DNA of 64,000 nucleotides, taken from contig JANLTP010000095.1 in NCBI GenBank assembly GCA_031363055.1, forward strand, positions 1 through 64,000, read 5' to 3'. This DNA is from JANLTP01 sp031363055. Lineage in GTDB: Bacteria > Pseudomonadota > Gammaproteobacteria > Burkholderiales > Burkholderiaceae_E. The position numbers and the translations under genes are program-made. This document shows, one piece after another, positions 62,078-64,000 of this stretch (the first letter of the stretch is position 1; each line of letters begins with the position of its first letter). The notes under the pieces are model-generated. The model made no database searches, was not told where the DNA came from, and saw only the letters and a program-made list of their open reading frames with translations.

Positions 62078-63841
62078 ATGACCAATGAACGCCTGATCGA
62101 GTTGCACAAGCAGACGCTCGACGAGCTCAGTGGGGCGACGCTGCGCTCGCTCGCGGCGGACGCAGATCTGCACTTCCGCAGCACCCGTCCCTACCGAGGT
62201 GAACAGCGTTTGATCGGACTCGCCCCGCACCTGAAACTTGCGACAGACGCTGCGGGCCAACTCGACGGGTCGACCCAACACGATGCGTCGACCCGTCGCG
62301 CCCTGGTCGATGCGATCGCGGTGCGCATCCAATATTCTGACCGTGAACTGCATGAGCGCCGCTCGCCAAATGCGGTCTTGCCGAAGCTGATCTTTGATTG
62401 GCTCGAACAATTGCGTACCGAATCACAAGCGCCCACCTGGATGCCAGGCCAGCGGCGTAATCTGCGAACGCGCTTTGAGCGTTGGTCGTTCGAGTTCGAA
62501 CAATCGGGACAATTGGAAACCAGCGTCGGATTGTTGATCTTCGCAATCATCCAGATCTGTTGGTCGCGCATCACCGGCTATCCGCTAGCAGAGACTGCGG
62601 CAGACCACATTGAAGGAATACGCTTGCGTTTGGCGCCGAACTTCGGCTTGCACTTCAGCAGGCTGCGAGAATACCGGGCCGATCAGACCAGGTTTTCCGA
62701 GCCTGCATTGGCCATCGCCCATTTGACGCAGATCCGGGTTGACGATGAATGGCGCGCGCAAAAAGACAGTCAAGCGGGTGCTGTGTCCGAAGACGATGAG
62801 GCACAACTTCGTTCAGCGTTTGCGATCCTGCTGGACGCTGATCACGACGAGGCCGAGCAGTCGCTGAGCAGCGTGCCCAGCGGCAGTAGCAAGGTCTTCG
62901 AGTCTGCAGCGCAGCAATACGCCGTCTTCACACGTGGGTATGATCGAGTGGTAGACGCTGCCGAACTCTTGCGGCCCGAGCAACTCGTCGAGTACCGCAT
63001 CCAGCTCGATGGCCTGATCAAGGCCCAGGCCTTCAATGTTCAGCGATTGGCCAGAGCGCTGCAACAATTGCTGGCTCGACCGCAGCGTGAGGGTTGGGAC
63101 TTTGGTCAGGATGAAGGGGTCATCGATGGTCGCCGGCTCAGCCAGTTATGCAGCTCGCCGAACGAGCGCCGACTGTTCAAGAGCGAACGCTTGCCGCTGC
63201 GTAGCGACTGTGCGATGACAATACTGATTGATTGCTCCGGTTCGATGAAGCGGCATATGGAAATCATCGCAGTCCTCGCCGATCTGCTGGCGCGCGCGCT
63301 GGACATGGCCGGAGTGACCAACGAGGTACTGGGTTACAGCACCGGCGCCTGGAACGGTGGACGCGCGCGGCAGGCTTGGGCCAGGGCGGGCAGTCCAAAT
63401 CATCCAGGCCGGCTGAACGAAACCTTGCATATCGTGTTCAAGCCGGCAGAACAGCGCTGGCGGCATGCACGAGCGGCGATGGGTGCGCTCTTCAAGCCTG
63501 ATATTTTTCGCGAAGGCATCGATGGCGAAGCGTTACAATGGGCCTGCTCGCGATTGTTGAAACACGAACACCGGCGGCGCATTGTGCTGGTGATCTCCGA
63601 TGGCTGCCCGATGGACACCGCCACGCAACAAGTCAACGATACGTTTTATCTCGATAATCACCTGCGACAGGTGGTACGCCACCATGAAATTCATTCGGGT
63701 ATTGAAATCCTGGGCCTGGGTGCCGGCCTCGATCTGAGCGTGTTTTATAACCGCTGTATGGGTATCGATAGCCAGCGTACGGTTGATCGCGCCTTGTTTG
63801 ACGAGATCGTTCAGATGATTGCAGGACGTCACCGACATTGA
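62078..63841 (+). CDS. CobT-like protein with C-terminal VWA domain
   Basis: A 587-residue partner of the preceding ATPase. The N-terminal two thirds are helical and charged, with HKQTLDELSGATLRSLAADADLHF near the start, as in CobT-like proteins. The C-terminal von Willebrand A domain has the metal-ion-dependent adhesion motif D-x-S-x-S in LIDCSGSMKRHMEI (Asp385) and ISDGCPMDTATQQVNDTFYLDNHLRQV near the end. The acidic linker between the two parts is shorter than in true CobT. The role is probably substrate-recognition with the AAA+ ATPase; a real cobaltochelatase function is doubtful without CobN. Confidence 0.87.
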   Translation: MTNERLIELHKQTLDELSGATLRSLAADADLHFRSTRPYRGEQRLIGLAPHLKLATDAAGQLDGSTQHDASTRRALVDAIAVRIQYSDRELHERRSPNAVLPKLIFDWLEQLRTESQAPTWMPGQRRNLRTRFERWSFEFEQSGQLETSVGLLIFAIIQICWSRITGYPLAETAADHIEGIRLRLAPNFGLHFSRLREYRADQTRFSEPALAIAHLTQIRVDDEWRAQKDSQAGAVSEDDEAQLRSAFAILLDADHDEAEQSLSSVPSGSSKVFESAAQQYAVFTRGYDRVVDAAELLRPEQLVEYRIQLDGLIKAQAFNVQRLARALQQLLARPQREGWDFGQDEGVIDGRRLSQLCSSPNERRLFKSERLPLRSDCAMTILIDCSGSMKRHMEIIAVLADLLARALDMAGVTNEVLGYSTGAWNGGRARQAWARAGSPNHPGRLNETLHIVFKPAEQRWRHARAAMGALFKPDIFREGIDGEALQWACSRLLKHEHRRRIVLVISDGCPMDTATQQVNDTFYLDNHLRQVVRHHEIHSGIEILGLGAGLDLSVFYNRCMGIDSQRTVDRALFDEIVQMIAGRHRH

Positions 63842-63890
63842 AAACTTGACCTTGTAACTGGAACTGCAATGACGGCCAGGACGCTAGCCT

Positions 63891-64000
63891 CTATTTAAAG
63901 GTGGGCAACCAGGTCGCGATCTTCGGGAACATCATCAAGATGCCGACCCCAACCAGTTGCAGCACCATGAACTGCACCATACCGGCATAAATATCCTTCA
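63891..64000 (-). CDS. TRAP transporter large permease (DctM-like), C-terminal end only
   Basis: The minus strand from the window edge reads KDIYAGMVQFMVLQLVGVG, then ILMMFPKIATWLPTFK and a TAG stop at 63893-63891. This is the typical last helix and tail of TRAP large permeases (DI..G..PF...Q......FP....LP). It is too short for an ORF caller and the rest lies right of the window. It ends 49 bp from the convergent CobT-like gene. Confidence 0.75.
   Translation of the reverse strand, partial: KDIYAGMVQFMVLQLVGVGILMMFPKIATWLPTFK

Noticed and set aside
61066..63841. Cobaltochelatase CobS/CobT for vitamin B12 synthesis
   Set aside because: No CobN or other cobalamin gene is in the window, and the CobT-like protein lacks the long acidic linker, so a specific chelatase call is not justified.

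Overview
The window looks like a chromosomal segment of a betaproteobacterium, most probably Burkholderiales. The pointers are four Bug-type (TctC) solute-binding protein genes, moderately GC-rich codon use, an xsc/SulP pair, CobS/CobT-like genes without cobalamin genes, and many NarL/OmpR two-component genes. No tRNA, rRNA, CRISPR array, insertion sequence, integrase or phage gene was recognised. The genus cannot be fixed from the sequence alone.

Layout. 1-1634: two Bug proteins. 1750-4970: a high-potential iron-sulfur protein, then a NarL-type response regulator divergent from its cache/HAMP histidine kinase. 5153-10897: a CzcCBA/CusCBA-type heavy-metal RND efflux operon. 11001-15351: a DUF3761-like gene broken by a stop, a GT-C membrane glycosyltransferase, a deletion-fused acetoacetate decarboxylase/3-hydroxybutyrate dehydrogenase remnant, and a polysaccharide deacetylase. 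15695-19069: an ArnT-like glycosyltransferase, a repeat-rich intergenic stretch, an SDR and a small unknown gene. 19286-31681: one 4131-codon gene for a giant modular surface protein with an N-terminal LEPR motif, DUF4347, two beta-helix blocks, LamG, DUF2341, cadherin-like and VCBS modules, and a C-terminal membrane anchor. 31803-39613: a phosphatase and a catabolic neighbourhood (two MaoC-fold hydratases, a broken acyl-CoA ligase, a broken Bug protein, a Baeyer-Villiger monooxygenase, a class-C-type esterase, an aldo/keto reductase). 40020-45448: putA and a sulfatase. 45500-48806: three decayed signalling genes (a hybrid kinase and a BaeSR-like pair). 48951-52228: a YHYH lipoprotein, a HupE/UreJ-like membrane protein and an amidohydrolase. 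52392-57675: a second catabolic cluster (two 3-hydroxyisobutyrate-dehydrogenase-like proteins, Bug protein, TetR regulator, luciferase-type monooxygenase and its flavin reductase, several with 4-bp ATGA overlaps). 57828-60880: xsc with a SulP transporter. 61066-63841: a MoxR/CobS-like ATPase with a CobT-like VWA protein. 63891-64000: the end of a TRAP large permease.

Two genome-scale themes stand out. First, at least eight genes are decayed, by nonsense codons, single-base frameshifts, or internal deletions that join coherent family segments, sometimes in frame. They cluster at 11.0-14.5 kb, 33.4-35.5 kb and 45.5-48.8 kb, next to intact genes. Second, short imperfect tandem duplications recur all along the window. 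Inside genes the units are multiples of three (12, 15, 18, 21, 30 bp). Between genes they are not (13, 14, about 16, 23 bp). Together these suggest frequent slippage or short-homology recombination followed by selection.

The most interesting intact object is the giant protein at 19.3-31.7 kb. It combines an N-terminal LEPR-type motif, no recognisable signal peptide, about 4000 residues of adhesin-like modules, and a single C-terminal transmembrane segment with an acidic tail.
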